Shown here: positions 34,625 through 34,815 of the stretch, in pieces
Layout: every line of letters starts with the position of its first letter
How positions within the stretch are numbered: position 1 is the first letter of the stretch
DNA from: CAYPKW01 sp964411425
Lineage (GTDB): Bacteria; Pseudomonadota; Alphaproteobacteria; Dongiales; Dongiaceae
Reading direction: 5' to 3'
DNA length: 34,815 nt
Assembly: GCA_964411425.1 (NCBI GenBank)
Contig: CAYPKW010000026.1
Location: 1 to 34,815, forward strand
Translations under genes and position numbers: made by a program
The notes under the pieces: generated by a model
Told to the model about the DNA's origin: nothing
Seen by the model: only the letters and a program-made list of their open reading frames with translations
Databases searched by the model: none

Positions 34625-34815
34625 ATGAACAGGACAATTCGGATGCTGGCTGCGGTGGCGGTTGCCGCCCTCGCGCTCGGAACTGGCGCACCGGCCCTGG
34701 CGCACGGCTATCAGGGACCCGGTCACGGCTGGGGGTGGGGCTACGGCAGCTGCCCGGGCATGGGTCCCGGCATGATGGGTCCCGGCATGATGGGTCCCGG
34801 CATGATGGGTCCCGG
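34625..34815 (+). CDS. Exported His/Met/Gly/Pro-rich protein, 5' part
   Basis: The reading frame runs off the window end after 63 full codons. A clear signal peptide (MNRTIRMLAAVAVAALALGT...) has a predicted cleavage after ALA at residue 26, leaving a mature start HGYQGPGHGWGWGYGSCPGMGPGMMG. A 15-bp unit encoding MGPGM is repeated in tandem from 34760 (three full copies and a partial). The composition suggests a periplasmic metal-binding or Spy/zinc-resistance-like protein; the C-terminal domain is not visible. The ribosome site AAGGAAG precedes the ATG. An FNR-like box lies upstream. Confidence 0.65.
   Translation, partial: MNRTIRMLAAVAVAALALGTGAPALAHGYQGPGHGWGWGYGSCPGMGPGMMGPGMMGPGMMGP

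Overview
The window is a high-GC chromosomal segment from an alphaproteobacterium, most likely near Rhodospirillales. This rests on marker combinations rather than on any search: a CpdR-type single-domain response regulator, a metX-metW pair, DUF2125 and TIGR02302/DUF4175 proteins, a B12-dependent ribonucleotide reductase, and a three-gene aromatic amino acid cluster. A 100-N gap shows that the source is a draft scaffold or metagenome bin. Most genes are ordinary housekeeping genes. I did not find a convincing new multi-gene system; the most interesting signals are mobile repeat elements, regulatory dyads and a few unusual proteins.

Layout. 1-98: tail of a carboxymuconolactone decarboxylase-like gene. 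99-401: compound repeat region. 398-2491 (-): gloB, a glutathione S-transferase and a HAD hydrolase in one operon. 2552-3501 (+): a methyltransferase overlapping a lone hicB-type gene. 3615-5446 (-): metX-metW. 5603-8481 (+): a chorismate mutase with a degenerate PheA-like tail, hisC and a prephenate dehydrogenase gene, tightly coupled. 8499-13093 (-): a very repetitive RTX secreted protein interrupted by the assembly gap. 13733-15154 (+): homospermidine synthase. 15180-17141 (-): an S8 peptidase and a DUF2125 protein. 17401-17973 (+): chaC. 17960-20646 (-): a zinc-ribbon membrane protein and nrdJ. 20712-23634 (-): ftsE-ftsX-ydcF-like-plsC, an envelope operon. 23787-25010 (+): an MJ0042 zinc-ribbon protein and cpdR. 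25181-30674 (-): argH-lptM-like-lysA-DUF4175. 30791-31681 (+): an EamA transporter. 31796-34377 (-): etfB-etfA-hbd. 34625 to the end (+): start of a Met/Gly/Pro-rich exported protein behind an FNR/FixK-like box.

Functional themes are amino acid biosynthesis (Met, Phe/Tyr, Lys, Arg), methylglyoxal and glutathione metabolism (gloB, GST, chaC), cell division and envelope (ftsEX, plsC), acyl-CoA oxidation with electron transfer flavoprotein, and polyamine synthesis. Four intergenic regions hold small non-coding repeats: a 189-bp MITE-like element with CTAG ends present twice, a 168-bp element with different terminal inverted repeats, a BIME-like pair of hairpins, and a long REP-like palindrome. 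In three cases the repeat supplies the stop codon or the last codons of a neighbouring gene.
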